Below, one piece after another: positions 27,431 to 37,664 of a stretch of 64,000 nt of DNA. The stretch covers positions 1,736,001 through 1,800,000 of the forward strand of contig NZ_AP024897.1 of the NCBI RefSeq assembly GCF_024529975.1. Direction: 5' to 3'. The first letter of the stretch is position 1. Every line of letters starts with the position of its first letter. This stretch comes from Vibrio quintilis. GTDB taxonomy: Bacteria > Pseudomonadota > Gammaproteobacteria > Enterobacterales > Vibrionaceae. The notes beneath the pieces are model-generated. The model was not told where the DNA came from. It worked only from the letters and a program-made list of their open reading frames with translations, and ran no database searches. Made by a program: the position numbers and the translations under genes.

Positions 27431-28020
27431 CAAAACGAGCTAAACATTTCCTGTTTCTTCCCAAGTGCCCATGCCATCCGGGCATTTTTATTGGTAAGTT
27501 TTACGATTGCCATGTTCCCTTGGAACTAATCCCAGATAGTTGGAAAAATGTCGGCCATTTTTAAAATCTCTCCCATCTCCAAGTTCGATTCGTAATGTTG
27601 AGGCGTCTAATGGACCAACTCCCGGGATACTCGATAAAAAAGCCATTGATGGATCCAATTTGCCAAGGGTCTTTATTTTCAGTTCCATTGCCCGGCATTT
27701 TTCAGTCAATGCCTTGAGCTCAAGGCACAGTTCTCCGAGGAATTTACGGCTAATCACTGTCAGGTCATTTTCTGCATCCTACAAATATTCCGGAATACAT
27801 TTTCTATTTGATGCACCCTTGTTGGTATTTCGATACCGTACTCCAAACCTAAACCACCAATCAGGTTGATTAACGCGGTTCTGTTTTTCATCAGTCGTTT
27901 TCGAATCCTGTGGAGACACGGTATATCTTATTACTCAATTGATTTTAGTGGTACATAACGCATTTGAGGTCGGCTGTCAGCTTCCACAAACGCAATGGCG
28001 TTATTCCGATAACTTGATCC
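27431..28020 (-). pseudogene. decayed IS110-family transposase
   Basis: Pieces of one IS110 protein lie in different frames. From right to left: FVEADSRPQMRYVPLKSIE then a stop; RIRKRLMKNRTALINLIGG with EYGIEIPTRV; then SIPGVGPLDASTLRIELGD with FSNYLGLVPRE (the Transposase_20 domain, 27488-27757); and a last LTNKNARMAWALGKKQEM ending at 27431. The N-terminal catalytic part is absent and a stretch before the last piece is deleted. Non-functional. Confidence 0.8.
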
Positions 28021-28391
28021 ATAGGATACCTTCCAATGTTGAATGATTCTCAACATTTAGCATGGCTCACTGAAGCTGGTTAAGGGAGGTGTCCATTTCA
28101 TTAGTTCCTGGTTGTAGGTCACTCAGGCAGATATCGAACACAGACACGCATGAACCCATCCTTGGGGCTCTGCCGCGCCTTCCTTGGCGCGGAAAGACTG
28201 CTTTTCGATATCTACCTCGTCACCAAAAGTGGAGCATATTTAGGAACAGCTATTTAGTAAGATGACTTGGCTTGCGGATATGAGTATGATTTAAATAGAA
28301 CTGTGATACTCAATAGTCTTCAATATAGTGGTGAATTTTGCTGTTTAATATTTAAACTTTATAGTACCTTGGAAATTAAAGGTATAGCCTG
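28021..28391. other. gene-free scar next to the IS110 remnant
   Basis: No intact gene. It holds a hairpin, CCGCGCC-TTCC-TTGGCGCGG, near 28170-28190, in a more GC-rich patch (about 28130-28215) that may be further mobile-element debris. AT-rich sequence follows up to the Nudix gene end. Confidence 0.4.
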
Positions 28392-28823
28392 TCATACATT
28401 CAGTCGCTGAAATATCTCCCAGACGGCAATTCTGTTTGAATCAAACTTCAGCAGTGCCGTTGCCTGTGCTTCATTGCACCACTGATATTCAGAGTGTTCA
28501 TGAGAAAGAACCGGGTCAGAGGTGACTTCAACCATCAAGGCATATTCCGGAATGACAAACGGGTGGGTCTGCCATGTCTGGTGATCTTTGAACATGACTC
28601 TGGGGAGCATGCACATCGCATCAAGTTGCTGCCAGTGTTTGCCGCTCAGGCCGGTTTCTTCTTTTAATTCCCGGATGGCTGCCTGTGAAGGACTTTCGTG
28701 ATCTTCACCGCCTCCCGAAACACCCTGCCAGACGTTTATGTCCGCCCGCCGGCAGATTAAGACTTCATCGCCGTGTTCAGTGCGGCGATAAGGAAAAACT
28801 AACACCTGAAAGGGTGCTCTCAT
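28392..28823 (-). CDS. Nudix hydrolase (NudB/MutT-like)
   Basis: A 143-residue Nudix protein with a complete Nudix box, G-x5-E-x7-REL-K-EE-T-GL (about residues 37-60). The sequence around it (VLICRRADINVWQGVSGG) recalls dihydroneopterin triphosphate pyrophosphatase, so it may act in folate synthesis, but other nucleotides are possible. A fragment of the dispersed repeat (TGGGTATATA, 28855-28864) lies 32 bases upstream of the start. Confidence 0.82.
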   Translation of the reverse strand: MRAPFQVLVFPYRRTEHGDEVLICRRADINVWQGVSGGGEDHESPSQAAIRELKEETGLSGKHWQQLDAMCMLPRVMFKDHQTWQTHPFVIPEYALMVEVTSDPVLSHEHSEYQWCNEAQATALLKFDSNRIAVWEIFQRLNV

Positions 28824-29225
28824 TGCTGTGCTCCTGTTTCATGTTCAGATTATCTGGGTATATAAGGCACTGAATTTTAGCAGCAACCCGGTGTAAAGTA
28901 CGGAATATACTCAGGCTTCGGGTGCAATGCAGCCGATACAACATATGGGGATGGCGATCGGGATTGGTATGCCCGGTCAGGTTTTCTTTGTCAGCGCTGA
29001 TGTCAAAGCGCAGGAATAAACGCTCTGACCGGACTTTTGCGGATAATTTCTTTGATAAAAATACACTGAATGCCGTGGATCTGGTGTTCTGAATACCAGA
29101 ACACAGATTCCCGGTCTGAAACCTTCTATTATTATTAAAAATGTTATTTAATAATCGCTTATCAGATTGATTTTAGTGAAACAGAGTGATTATCAACAAA
29201 AAATAACGATACAGAGAGGGTTCCT
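28824..29225. other. intergenic region before the chemoreceptor
   Basis: No convincing gene. A 30-codon frame from ATG at 28928 (MQPIQHMGMAIGIGMPG...) has no good ribosome site and looks like a remnant. The AT-rich end (29120-29225) presumably holds the promoter and the GAGAGGGTTCCT ribosome site of the chemoreceptor. Confidence 0.4.
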
Positions 29226-31112
29226 ATGTCTTTAGTTAAGAAACTGCTGATTGCCAGCTGTCTTATCGTTTCGGCGCTTGCTGCAATTCAGGCCGGTATT
29301 TCAGTTTATGGTATCCGGACTCAGATTTCAGATAATATCTCTTCCTCCAATATTCTTTACGGAGCCAGTAATGCCGGATCTATCAGCGAGTGGCTGGATG
29401 AGAAAAAACGGATACTGGATGCATTTACCGATGCGTTGAGTCGTGCTGAGACCACAGCGCAAATCACCACCCAGATTAAAACAATTGATAAAGCCGGCGG
29501 GTTTGGTTCGGTTTTGTTTGGAACTGTTGCCGGAGATACCTACAGAGCGAAAGGTCTGAATACCAAAGCCGGCTATGATCCGAAAATTCGCCCGTGGTAT
29601 AAAAATGCCCTCAATACGGATCAGGTTTTCCTCAGTGAACCTTATGTGGGGGCTTCAAGCGGGAAACTCATCGTTACGCTGTCCAAAAAAGTGATGATTA
29701 ACGGGCAGCTCAAAGGTGTGGCGATGGCCTCCCTGCCGCTGGACAAAATTAATCAGGATATTTTGTCGGTGACTGTTCCCGGAAATGGCATCGCGTTTTT
29801 ACTTTCTTCTTCCGGAATTATTATTTCGCATCCCGATAAAGCTTTGCGCAATCAGCCTCTGGATAAGCTGACATCATCGATCCGTGCGGGTGAACTGATA
29901 AATAATGCCGCTCAGAAACAGTTATTTGAGCTCAATGTGAATCAAACCGGTTACCTGACCAATGTGACCCGGGTGGCCGGAACCAACTGGTATCTGGTGC
30001 TGATGAGTCAGGAGTCAGTTTTACTGAAGCCAGTGCAAACTATGTTGATTTATCAGCTGGTGACGGCGATTGTGATGATTATCATCTCAGTGATAGTTCT
30101 GGCCGTATTAATGAAGTATTTACTCTCCGGATTACAGAAGGTGTCTGCGGCGCTGAATGATATTGCTCAGGGGGAAGGTGACTTAACCGTTAACATTGAG
30201 GTGAAAACCCAGGATGAAGTCGGCAAACTGGCAGGGAGCTTTAATGTCTTTGTTGAAAAGCTGCACGGGATAATATCCAGTGTCAACCGCCTTTCAGAAC
30301 AAATTCTGGATCAGTCTGAAGTGACCGCGGAGTCTTCAGAAAAAAGACACCAGATGGTTCGCCATCAGCAGGATGAAGTGGTGATGGTCGCAACCGCGAT
30401 GACAGAGATGTCGACCACAACCGAAGATATTGCCGGTAACGCAGAACAAACAGCACATAATGCTCAGCAAATGGTGGATATTACCCGGACCGGCAATTCA
30501 CTCATAGAGAAGAGTCAGACTTCCATTAATCACCTTTCGGATGAAGTAAAGAATGCCAGCCATGTGATTGAGGAGCTGCATCAGGAAGGAGAAAAAATCA
30601 CCAAAATTGTTTCTGAAATTAATGATATCGCGGAGCAGACCAACCTGTTGGCACTCAATGCTGCCATTGAAGCGGCAAGGGCCGGTGATCAGGGACGCGG
30701 GTTTGCTGTGGTTGCCGATGAGGTGAGAAATTTATCGCAGCGCACCAGAGCATCAACGGAGGAAATTGGTCAGATGATCAGCAGCCTGCAGGAGAAAACA
30801 ACCAAGGCGGTAGATGTCATGGAAACCTGTCACAACCTGGCATCACTGAGTGTGGAAGATACAGGCAGCGCTGCGACGAATTTTAAACATATTGAATCTT
30901 CCATTAATGATGTTAATAACATGGCTGCGCAGATTGCAACCGCAGCAGAAGAGCAGGCGGTGACCGGCAAAGAGATCAACGTGAATACTGAGTCGATCCG
31001 GGAAATCTCTGAGCAGTTGAGTGAAGATAGTGTTGAAGGAACCAGACAGGCCGGTACCCTGAATGAATTTTCCCGCAAGCTGATTGAACAGGTCAATAAG
31101 TTCAAAATTTAG
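29226..31112 (+). CDS. methyl-accepting chemotaxis protein with dCACHE sensor
   Basis: A 628-residue receptor: membrane span at about 8-28, periplasmic double-CACHE domain at about 35-275 (IRPWYKNAL and [19 protein letters not shown] are the ligand-pocket motifs seen in amino-acid receptors), second span about 277-300, HAMP about 300-355, and signalling hairpin with tip [35 protein letters not shown]. It has no C-terminal CheR-tether pentapeptide. Likely senses amino acids or other small organic molecules. Confidence 0.92.
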   Translation: MSLVKKLLIASCLIVSALAAIQAGISVYGIRTQISDNISSSNILYGASNAGSISEWLDEKKRILDAFTDALSRAETTAQITTQIKTIDKAGGFGSVLFGTVAGDTYRAKGLNTKAGYDPKIRPWYKNALNTDQVFLSEPYVGASSGKLIVTLSKKVMINGQLKGVAMASLPLDKINQDILSVTVPGNGIAFLLSSSGIIISHPDKALRNQPLDKLTSSIRAGELINNAAQKQLFELNVNQTGYLTNVTRVAGTNWYLVLMSQESVLLKPVQTMLIYQLVTAIVMIIISVIVLAVLMKYLLSGLQKVSAALNDIAQGEGDLTVNIEVKTQDEVGKLAGSFNVFVEKLHGIISSVNRLSEQILDQSEVTAESSEKRHQMVRHQQDEVVMVATAMTEMSTTTEDIAGNAEQTAHNAQQMVDITRTGNSLIEKSQTSINHLSDEVKNASHVIEELHQEGEKITKIVSEINDIAEQTNLLALNAAIEAARAGDQGRGFAVVADEVRNLSQRTRASTEEIGQMISSLQEKTTKAVDVMETCHNLASLSVEDTGSAATNFKHIESSINDVNNMAAQIATAAEEQAVTGKEINVNTESIREISEQLSEDSVEGTRQAGTLNEFSRKLIEQVNKFKI

Positions 31113-31144
31113 TATTTATTTTGGTTTCACAGGAAGAAAAAGCG

Positions 31145-31705
31145 ATGGCAAATCCTGAACATGAAGAAATACTGGATTTTCACGATAAGGTGAGCGTGGT
31201 GTTGTACCGTGCGGGAATCAGTGTCTTTGCGCTGTTTTTGCTGGCATACGCGGTGGTGCTGATTGCGAAGGCCGGCTTGTTCGTTGTGCCGGACGGGATC
31301 CGCTTAACGATTCTGTCTGGTCTGGTTTTGGGCGTGGTTTTCAGTGCTGCCAATATTCACGTGTACAGTAAAACGGTCCGTTTTTTTATTGCCTTTCCCG
31401 GTTGGATCGGCATGTTTCTGATGATTACCGATCCGCTTCATACCCGGTTGTGGCTATCCCTTGGATGTTTGTTTATCACGTTTTCCGGCATCGCTTTGAA
31501 GGAGTCTTTCTGCTTTCAGGTGACCGGATTGAAGTTTGTACCGTTTTTCCTGGCAGCGGGAGCCGGTTTGATGCTGTTTGAGCTGTTATGGCAAAGCGGT
31601 GTGCTGCTGTTGGCCGCAGGTGTCGTGTTGCTGTATTTGTCGAAGGAGAAATGGCAGATGCCGCTGCATTACGATATCGGTGATAAGTCCCGATATCAGG
31701 TTTGA
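31145..31705 (+). CDS. DUF2301-like membrane protein
   Basis: The frame opens with a TTG at 31121, but the ATG at 31145 with AGGAAG upstream is the better start (186 residues). It has five to six membrane spans and a short cytoplasmic N-terminus (EEILDFHDKVSVVLYRAGIS). It resembles proteins called DUF2301; no function is known. It starts 32 bases after the chemoreceptor and may share its transcript. Confidence 0.65.
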   Translation: MANPEHEEILDFHDKVSVVLYRAGISVFALFLLAYAVVLIAKAGLFVVPDGIRLTILSGLVLGVVFSAANIHVYSKTVRFFIAFPGWIGMFLMITDPLHTRLWLSLGCLFITFSGIALKESFCFQVTGLKFVPFFLAAGAGLMLFELLWQSGVLLLAAGVVLLYLSKEKWQMPLHYDIGDKSRYQV

Positions 31706-31808
31706 GTCTGTTTCTCTGGTTTATTTTCATGTCCTGGTTAGCGCTTGTTTATCTCTGGCCATCTCTTCAATATAGGCCGTACATGTGAAAAAAGATTCGG
31801 GAAATTCA

Positions 31809-32291
31809 ATGATGGAGCACCGTATTCGCGCCGCGGGAATTCTTATTTCTGATGCGTCTGTATTGTTGGTGAAAGTGAAGGATTCAACCGGGGAGTACTG
31901 GATTCCGCCCGGCGGTGGGTTTGAAGCAGGCGATCTCAGCACGAAGCAATGTCTGCGAAGGGAGTTCAGGGAAGAAGCCGGGATAGAGATTGAAGCCGGG
32001 GAGCTGATTTGTGTCCGGGAATTTCTGGAAGCGTCGCCACAACGCTACAATGCTGAGTTTTTCTATCATGTTACACATTTTTCCGGTGAACCACATACCG
32101 ATAACCTGAAGGGTTTAAATGATGAAGCCTTTATCCAGCATGTCGAATGGGTACCGGTCAGTCGCTTAGCAGAACTCAGAACCTATCCGGCGGATATCGC
32201 TGAGCTGGTTGAACTGATAGCAGCGAAGCAGTTTTCTGTCCACCTCGGGAGTTACCGGCAGGGGAATGATGAGGAGACGAATCATCTTTAA
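31809..32291 (+). CDS. Nudix hydrolase
   Basis: A Nudix protein of about 160 residues; the frame is open from a GTG at 31785, but MMEHRIRAAGILI from 31809 is the natural start. The Nudix box is GGGFEAGDLSTKQCLRREFREEAGIEIE, complete in its G, E, RE, EE and G positions. Unlike the earlier Nudix protein it has the ADP-ribose/nucleotide type RAAGILI opening. Substrate unknown. Confidence 0.82.
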   Translation: MMEHRIRAAGILISDASVLLVKVKDSTGEYWIPPGGGFEAGDLSTKQCLRREFREEAGIEIEAGELICVREFLEASPQRYNAEFFYHVTHFSGEPHTDNLKGLNDEAFIQHVEWVPVSRLAELRTYPADIAELVELIAAKQFSVHLGSYRQGNDEETNHL

Positions 32292-32322
32292 AAAAGGCCG
32301 GTGAAGTCACCAGCCCTTTTTA
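32290..32322. terminator. bidirectional terminator between Nudix and ilvE
   Basis: A-tract, then GGCCGGTGA and TCACCAGCC arms around AG, then a T-tract. It serves both the plus-strand Nudix gene and the convergent ilvE. Confidence 0.85.
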
Positions 32323-32333
32323 ATCCGGGGAAA

Positions 32334-33332
32334 TTAATTGACTTTTTTCAGCCAGTGATGCTTATCTTCGGCTTTTCCGGCCTGAATATCACACAGTAGT
32401 TGTCGTAGCTGACGGGTCTTTTCCCCGGTCTGGCCGGAACCAACGGTGTATTCTTTGTCCTCGTGGATAAATGTCCCGACAGGAGCAAGTACCGCTGCCG
32501 TGCCGGATAATGCGGCTTCTGCATCCGGGCGGGCCGAGCGCTCAAGCAGCTCTTCCACAGTCAGGTCTTTTTCAACCACTTTAATGCCACAGTCTTTGGC
32601 CAGCGTCAGGATCGAATCGCGTGTGACGCCGTGAAGAATGCTGGTGTCCAGAGATTTTGTCAGCAGCTCATTACCCTGAATGAAAATGAAGTTCGCCGCG
32701 CCGGTTTCCTGAACATGACCATCCGGGCAGAACAGAATCTGATCGGCCTGATATTGTGCTTTGGCATCCAGAATCGGACCCAGGGCACTGGCGTAGTTAC
32801 CGCCGGATTTCACCATGCCCATGTGCGGGGCAGAACGCATTCCATCTTCCTTCAGCAGGACGCGCAGTGTTGAGGAATCACCACTGAAATAGTCGCCGAC
32901 CGGAGAAATGAGAACATACAGTAAAGAAGATGCAGATGGCGATGCCGCAGCACCAATTGCTGCTTCAGAGCCCATGTGTACAGGGCGGATATACAGCGAG
33001 CCCGGAGGAAGAGGAACATCATCAGCGAAACGGGCCACCAGGTCTGTAATCATCTTAAACAGCTGATCTTCGTTGACTTCTGGCAGGCGCAATAAACGGC
33101 TGGACTGCGCCATTCTTTTTACATTGGCATCCGGGCGGAAAATGAAGACGCCGCCGTCTTCATGGCGGAAAGCTTTCAAACCTTCAAAGCAGGTGCTTGA
33201 ATAGTGCAGCACATGTGCTCCGGGATGCAGTTCCAGACGGTCTGATGGTGCGAACACCGGTTCATTCCATTGTCCGTTTTCAAAAGATGCAATGACCATT
33301 TCAGGTAAAATATTTTTTCCGAATGCAGCCAT
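32334..33332 (-). CDS. ilvE: branched-chain amino acid aminotransferase
   Basis: A 332-residue class IV PLP aminotransferase of the longer eukaryote-like BCAT group. HYSSTCFEGLKAFR is the N-terminal signature and the PLP lysine is in MVKSGGNYASAL; GVTRDSILTLAKDCG and SGTAAVLAPVG complete the active site. It makes or degrades valine, leucine and isoleucine with 2-oxoglutarate. It stands apart from other ilv genes here. Confidence 0.9.
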   Translation of the reverse strand: MAAFGKNILPEMVIASFENGQWNEPVFAPSDRLELHPGAHVLHYSSTCFEGLKAFRHEDGGVFIFRPDANVKRMAQSSRLLRLPEVNEDQLFKMITDLVARFADDVPLPPGSLYIRPVHMGSEAAIGAAASPSASSLLYVLISPVGDYFSGDSSTLRVLLKEDGMRSAPHMGMVKSGGNYASALGPILDAKAQYQADQILFCPDGHVQETGAANFIFIQGNELLTKSLDTSILHGVTRDSILTLAKDCGIKVVEKDLTVEELLERSARPDAEAALSGTAAVLAPVGTFIHEDKEYTVGSGQTGEKTRQLRQLLCDIQAGKAEDKHHWLKKVN

Positions 33333-33798
33333 GGATTTTTTTTACTCCTTATCAATTTGACCTTATACCCAAGATAACCGGAGTTGCAGCAAGGTGAGCA
33401 GAAAAAGCCCTCAGGTTCTGATCACCTGAATTATAGGGTAAGAGAACACTGTGAACCTGGCTGAAGCTTTAAATATGAAGGGTATTTCAATCTTTTATAT
33501 CATGTTCATTTGTATTTATCGATACTTATGTTATGGGCTGTTGACCTTTCAGGTCTATTTTTGCAGCGATTTGTTCGTGCTTTTATATACCCAAGCAACC
33601 TGAATCATGCATCTTCAGACTGTTTGGGTATACAAGGCAGACTCCGTGCCTTATCCGGGTCAGAAGACTTCCGGGCATGTCCCGATTTCCTTTACCATTT
33701 TATTTTATGAAACATTTTGAAATGCATCACCTTGATAGATGAGTCATATGACATATAGTTTTTATTAATTGTCTGAAAACTGGTCAGAGGGATGTGAG
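33333..33798. other. intergenic region with dispersed-repeat copies
   Basis: No gene seen. It holds a partial repeat at 33363-33382 (TATACCCAAGATAACCGGAG) and a fuller one at 33585-33632, plus the promoters of ilvE on the minus strand and the PAS gene on the plus strand. Confidence 0.5.
33585..33632. repeat. dispersed palindrome copy, imperfect arms
   Basis: ATATACCCAAGCAACCTGAA on the left and CTTCAGACTGTTTGGGTATA on the right pair with a few mismatches around an ATCATGCAT centre. Confidence 0.8.
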
Positions 33799-34335
33799 AT
33801 GTATTCAGCAGCAGAAAATGAAATCAGTCTCGGGAAAGATGAACTGATTATCACCAAGACAGATATTCAGGGGAAGATTACTTATGCCAACCGGGTTTTT
33901 ATGCGGGTTGCGAATTATTCCGAGCAGGATTTACTGGGGCATGATCATAATATCATCCGTCATCCTGACATGCCCAGAGGTGTGTTTTACGGTTTGTGGA
34001 AGACATTAAAATCAGGCTCGGAATTTTTTGGTTTTATTAAAAACTACACCGCTGATAAAAATTATTACTGGGTCTTTGCTAATGTGACGCCGGATTATCT
34101 GAATCATAAAGTGGCTGGATTTTTTTCTGTGCGCCGTTATGCACCCGGACAGGCCAAAGATGAAATGATTGACATCTATCGTCAGATGCTGGAACAAGAG
34201 CGGGCTGTTGACCGGAGCAGGGCGCCGGAAGCTTCCTGGCTATGGATGAATGAGTTTATTCAGTCTGAATATCAGATGGGTTATGAAGAGTTTGTGTTAC
34301 GTCTGTATGACAAACATCAGAGGGGAGGTGAATGA
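33799..34335 (+). CDS. PAS-domain protein, CetB/Aer-like sensor half
   Basis: A 178-residue soluble protein starting at the ATG at 33799 (GAGGG upstream; a TTG at 33769 is less likely). The PAS domain (about 15-120) is of the Aer type, with [39 protein letters not shown] motifs ([11 protein letters not shown] is the FAD-binding signature region) and [12 protein letters not shown]. The rest is helical. Its last four bases overlap the MCP gene (ATGA), so the two are translated together, as in the split energy-taxis receptor CetB/CetA of Campylobacter. Confidence 0.85.
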   Translation: MYSAAENEISLGKDELIITKTDIQGKITYANRVFMRVANYSEQDLLGHDHNIIRHPDMPRGVFYGLWKTLKSGSEFFGFIKNYTADKNYYWVFANVTPDYLNHKVAGFFSVRRYAPGQAKDEMIDIYRQMLEQERAVDRSRAPEASWLWMNEFIQSEYQMGYEEFVLRLYDKHQRGGE

Positions 34336-35807
34336 TGAATATGCCACATGTCAGTCGTAATACATTATTTATCAAACAGAAATATTTTATTATCTGTGCG
34401 GTATTTACCGTCATGGCTATCATGTTTACCGGAATCAGCCTGTTTGCAAATGGATTTAGTGTGGTGAGTCTGGTTTTTCTGGTTTTGGTGATTGTTTTTA
34501 TTATCTACTCATACCGGGATTTCTCAGCCCCTCTGGATGTGCTTGAAGAGATTCGCCAGGCACTGGATGAGGCAAAAACCGGTAATATTCACGTCAGAAT
34601 CACGCAGACCAAAGGGTTGGGGGAAGTTGGCTATGTTGCGTGGGCACTGAATGATTTTCTGGATATTGTGGAAACGAACTTTAAAGAGTTATCCAACAGC
34701 TTTGAACGGGCGGGCCAGCGGCAGTTTCACCGCAGAGGATTGACTACGGGACTGCCCGGTGAGTTCGGTCAGTCTTTGAGCGGAGTGAATGAAGCGTTAG
34801 ATGCGATGAAGCAGGCGCACATTTATTCCCGTGAGAATAAGCTTAAGGGTGAGCTGCATCAGCTGAATACTTCAAATCTGTTACATAATCTGACCAGTAA
34901 TCAGCAGGAGCTGGTGACTTTATCGGGGAAAATGGATGATGTTCTGGAACTTGCCCGGGAGAGCCGCGATGGTGCAGAGCACAGCCGGGAGGTTGTTGGC
35001 CAAATCCGGAATTCGTTTGGTGACATGAATGTCAGAATGTCTTCGATGGAGAAAACAGCGAAGTCGCTGGGAGAGGAAAGTGTCCGGATTGCCGATACGA
35101 TTAAAGTGATCACAGATATTGCTGAGCAAACCAATTTGCTGGCGTTGAATGCTGCGATTGAAGCTGCCCGTGCCGGAGAAGTCGGACGGGGATTCGCCGT
35201 TGTGGCTGATGAAGTTCGCTCGCTGGCGGACCGGACCCGCGGGTCAACGGCTGAAATCGGCGAGATTATTACCAATCTGACTTCCCAGATTGAGGAAGTG
35301 GTGTCTGAAACGCTGGCAGTTAATCAGAGTACCAAAGATATCAATGTTGAAGTCAATAGTTTTCATACTAACTTTGACCGGGTTGCGAATGCTGCGCAGC
35401 AGACCATTGAGCTGATGCATGAAACGAAAGATTTATCCTTCTCATCGCTGGTGAAATTAGATCATGTGATTTACATGCAAAACAGTTATGTCGGACTGGA
35501 ACATAACGGCGCCGGACCGGAAGCAGACTCTGTTAAAGTTGATCATTTTCATTGTCGGCTGGGCCGCTGGTATTACGAAGGGGAAGGGCAGAGCAGTTTC
35601 GATAATCTTGCCGCCTACCGGCGACTGGAGAGTTATCATGCCTCTGTACATGAAAATGTGCATGCTGCAATGGTGCTGGTACAGAAAGACTGGATTGCAG
35701 ATGAAGCCGTTTTTAATGAGCTGATCGGGCTGGCCGGACAAGCGGAGCAGGCCAGTCGGGGGGTGGTGCAATGTATCACTGATATGATGTCGGAGAAATA
35801 CGGTTAA
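34332..35807 (+). CDS. methyl-accepting protein with HAMP and C-terminal zinc-binding CZB domain
   Basis: A 491-residue receptor without a periplasmic sensor: two adjacent membrane spans at about 17-36 and 40-58, a HAMP-like linker (about 65-120), the signalling tip [35 protein letters not shown] near 260-290, and a CZB domain at about 370-490. CZB ligands are visible: LDHVIYM (His), [13 protein letters not shown] (His, Cys) and HASVHENVH (His). CZB domains bind zinc and report cysteine oxidation. The overlapping PAS gene probably supplies the redox input. Confidence 0.88.
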   Translation: MMNMPHVSRNTLFIKQKYFIICAVFTVMAIMFTGISLFANGFSVVSLVFLVLVIVFIIYSYRDFSAPLDVLEEIRQALDEAKTGNIHVRITQTKGLGEVGYVAWALNDFLDIVETNFKELSNSFERAGQRQFHRRGLTTGLPGEFGQSLSGVNEALDAMKQAHIYSRENKLKGELHQLNTSNLLHNLTSNQQELVTLSGKMDDVLELARESRDGAEHSREVVGQIRNSFGDMNVRMSSMEKTAKSLGEESVRIADTIKVITDIAEQTNLLALNAAIEAARAGEVGRGFAVVADEVRSLADRTRGSTAEIGEIITNLTSQIEEVVSETLAVNQSTKDINVEVNSFHTNFDRVANAAQQTIELMHETKDLSFSSLVKLDHVIYMQNSYVGLEHNGAGPEADSVKVDHFHCRLGRWYYEGEGQSSFDNLAAYRRLESYHASVHENVHAAMVLVQKDWIADEAVFNELIGLAGQAEQASRGVVQCITDMMSEKYG

Positions 35808-35814
35808 AGCCCGG

Positions 35815-35850
35815 ATTAAAAAAAGCCAGTCAGCATAATGCTGGCTGGCT
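35815..35850 (-). terminator. terminator of the pectate lyase gene
   Basis: AGCCAGTCAGCA and TGCTGGCTGGCT pair around TAA; on the minus strand the stem is followed by seven Ts. It may also stop plus-strand transcripts from the receptor gene. Confidence 0.8.
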
Positions 35851-35882
35851 TCACTGAAGTGAAAATAATCCTGATGTTGTGA

Positions 35883-37664
35883 TTATTTCGCTTCGAATGC
35901 ACCGATGTCAGGCGCAGAACCTTTGTATGTCACACCGACATCTGTCCCGGCATTGATCAGATCACTGCCGTTTTTCAGGTGGAAGAAATCAACATCCGGC
36001 AGGCTGCCGTCAGATTTCCTTGGTCTGAGAAGCTGGTTGATGTCCATGCTCTTGAAGTCACTGCTGGATACAGAGTGACCATTTTGCCAGCTGTTATGGG
36101 AAATATCTGTTTTGCCGGCGCTATACTTATCTTTTGATTTTTCGTAATCGTAAGAAATCGTATTTTTGATTTCCAGACGACCGGCAGCGTTTTTACTGCT
36201 AAAGGCAATATTGCGGCCATTTTTATAAGCGACTGAATTGTAAATAGTAATGTTGCCGCGGTTACTGTTGTGATCATAACCGTCTTCCGCATTTCCTGCA
36301 GCGATTGTGTTGATGTAAATTGCGTTATGTTTCAGTTTCTTATCGTCACTGCCACCGGTTTTAAAGCCGTTTCCATCACCTTTACCCAGCTTACCGTTTT
36401 CCAGATAACCATTGCGGATCACCCAGGTATTTTCATAGGTGGTTGTCACGTTGTTTGCACCACGTAAATAACCATCAATTCCGTCATCGAGGTTATTCCA
36501 CGCGCGACAGCCATAGAAGCGGTTTCCGTCACCAATGCCCAGTTTCGCGGCGAAACCGTCTGCATTTTCCAGTGAAGAGTCTGCGTTGTAGTAAGAGTCA
36601 ACGTTCTTAATCAGGTTATGGCTTGCACCGCTGTCCAGTTGCAGACCGGTATCGGCATTCCGGGAGAAGGTGGAAAACTCAACCGTATTGTAAGAGCCTG
36701 TAATGTGCATCCCGTTATCACCGGCTTTCTGGACATCGATGCCGTAAATGTGCCAGTAGTTACCTTTAAGCTCGATACCGCGGTTGCTGCCTTTCTCTGA
36801 CATGGCAGAGAAATCAAGGACAGGACGGGTGCTGTCTGACGGATATTTACTCAGGGTGATTTTCTTCGATGAACTGCCTGATTTTGTCAGTTTAACCGGA
36901 GATTCAAAGTAGTAAGTTGTGCCACGCAGATAAATGGTTTCACCTGCTTTGGCGTTTTTCACCGCTGAAAGCAGTTCGCTGGCTGAATCAACAACGGTTG
37001 CATTCGGATCGACGGCATTATTTGATGAACCTGATGAAGAAGAAGGTTTGATATGGAAGCCATTCGAGTTGGCTGTTTTACCTTTGCTGTCGGTGTATTT
37101 CACCCAGAACCAGTAGTCTTTGCCATTTTTAAGATGACTTGCGGTGTAATCAAATGTACCGGGGGAAACTGTCGATAGCCGGGTCCGGCCTGCCGGGTTG
37201 CTGTCTGTATCATAGTAAACCTGATAACCCGTGCCGGCTTTTGAATCTGTCCAGTGAAGGCTGGCTTTTTGATTCGCAGCTTCACCGGTCAGTACAACCG
37301 GGCTGACGGCGCTGCCTGATGGTTTTGCGCTGATTGCATCCGAGCTGACCCACTGGCCGCCGGTATTTTTATACTTCACCCAGAACCAGTACTCCTGGCC
37401 GTTTTTCAGGCCGGAAGCGGTGTAGTTCATCTCATTTGATGGAAGTACAGCCAGGCGCTTGCGTCCTGATGGTGAACTATCCGTATCGTAATATACCTGA
37501 TAGGAAGAACCTGAACCGGGATCTGTCCATGCCAGCACGACAGACTTGTTGCCGGCGCTACCGGCCAGTGTCAGCGCATCTGCTGCCCAGGCACCTGTTG
37601 ATGCAGCAGAAATTAAAGCAGTTAATGCCGGAATTACAAATTTCTTTTGGTTGATTTTCATCAA
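35883..37664 (-). CDS. secreted pectate lyase, PL9-like, with two FnIII-like modules
   Basis: A 593-residue exported protein. Signal peptide cut near A-W-A (about 27). Two FnIII-like modules (about 30-112 and 118-205) share YQVYYDTDSxPxGR and YWFWVKY. The catalytic right-handed beta-helix (about 225-590) has NADGFAAKLGIGDGNRFYGC and NNLDDGIDGY, the calcium-Asp and lysine motifs of polysaccharide lyase family 9; the catalytic Lys would be in FAAKLG. It should cleave polygalacturonate by beta-elimination outside the cell. It follows a DUF6055-like gene with the same FnIII module, 643 bases away. Confidence 0.88.
   Translation of the reverse strand: MMKINQKKFVIPALTALISAASTGAWAADALTLAGSAGNKSVVLAWTDPGSGSSYQVYYDTDSSPSGRKRLAVLPSNEMNYTASGLKNGQEYWFWVKYKNTGGQWVSSDAISAKPSGSAVSPVVLTGEAANQKASLHWTDSKAGTGYQVYYDTDSNPAGRTRLSTVSPGTFDYTASHLKNGKDYWFWVKYTDSKGKTANSNGFHIKPSSSSGSSNNAVDPNATVVDSASELLSAVKNAKAGETIYLRGTTYYFESPVKLTKSGSSSKKITLSKYPSDSTRPVLDFSAMSEKGSNRGIELKGNYWHIYGIDVQKAGDNGMHITGSYNTVEFSTFSRNADTGLQLDSGASHNLIKNVDSYYNADSSLENADGFAAKLGIGDGNRFYGCRAWNNLDDGIDGYLRGANNVTTTYENTWVIRNGYLENGKLGKGDGNGFKTGGSDDKKLKHNAIYINTIAAGNAEDGYDHNSNRGNITIYNSVAYKNGRNIAFSSKNAAGRLEIKNTISYDYEKSKDKYSAGKTDISHNSWQNGHSVSSSDFKSMDINQLLRPRKSDGSLPDVDFFHLKNGSDLINAGTDVGVTYKGSAPDIGAFEAK

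Noticed and set aside
27540..27869. Plus-strand 109-codon frame in the IS110 remnant
   Set aside because: It is the antisense shadow of the Transposase_20 fragment, whose minus-strand translation matches the family.
28928..29020. 30-codon frame MQPIQHMGMAIGIGM
   Set aside because: No ribosome site and no recognisable family; may be a remnant but cannot be supported as a gene.
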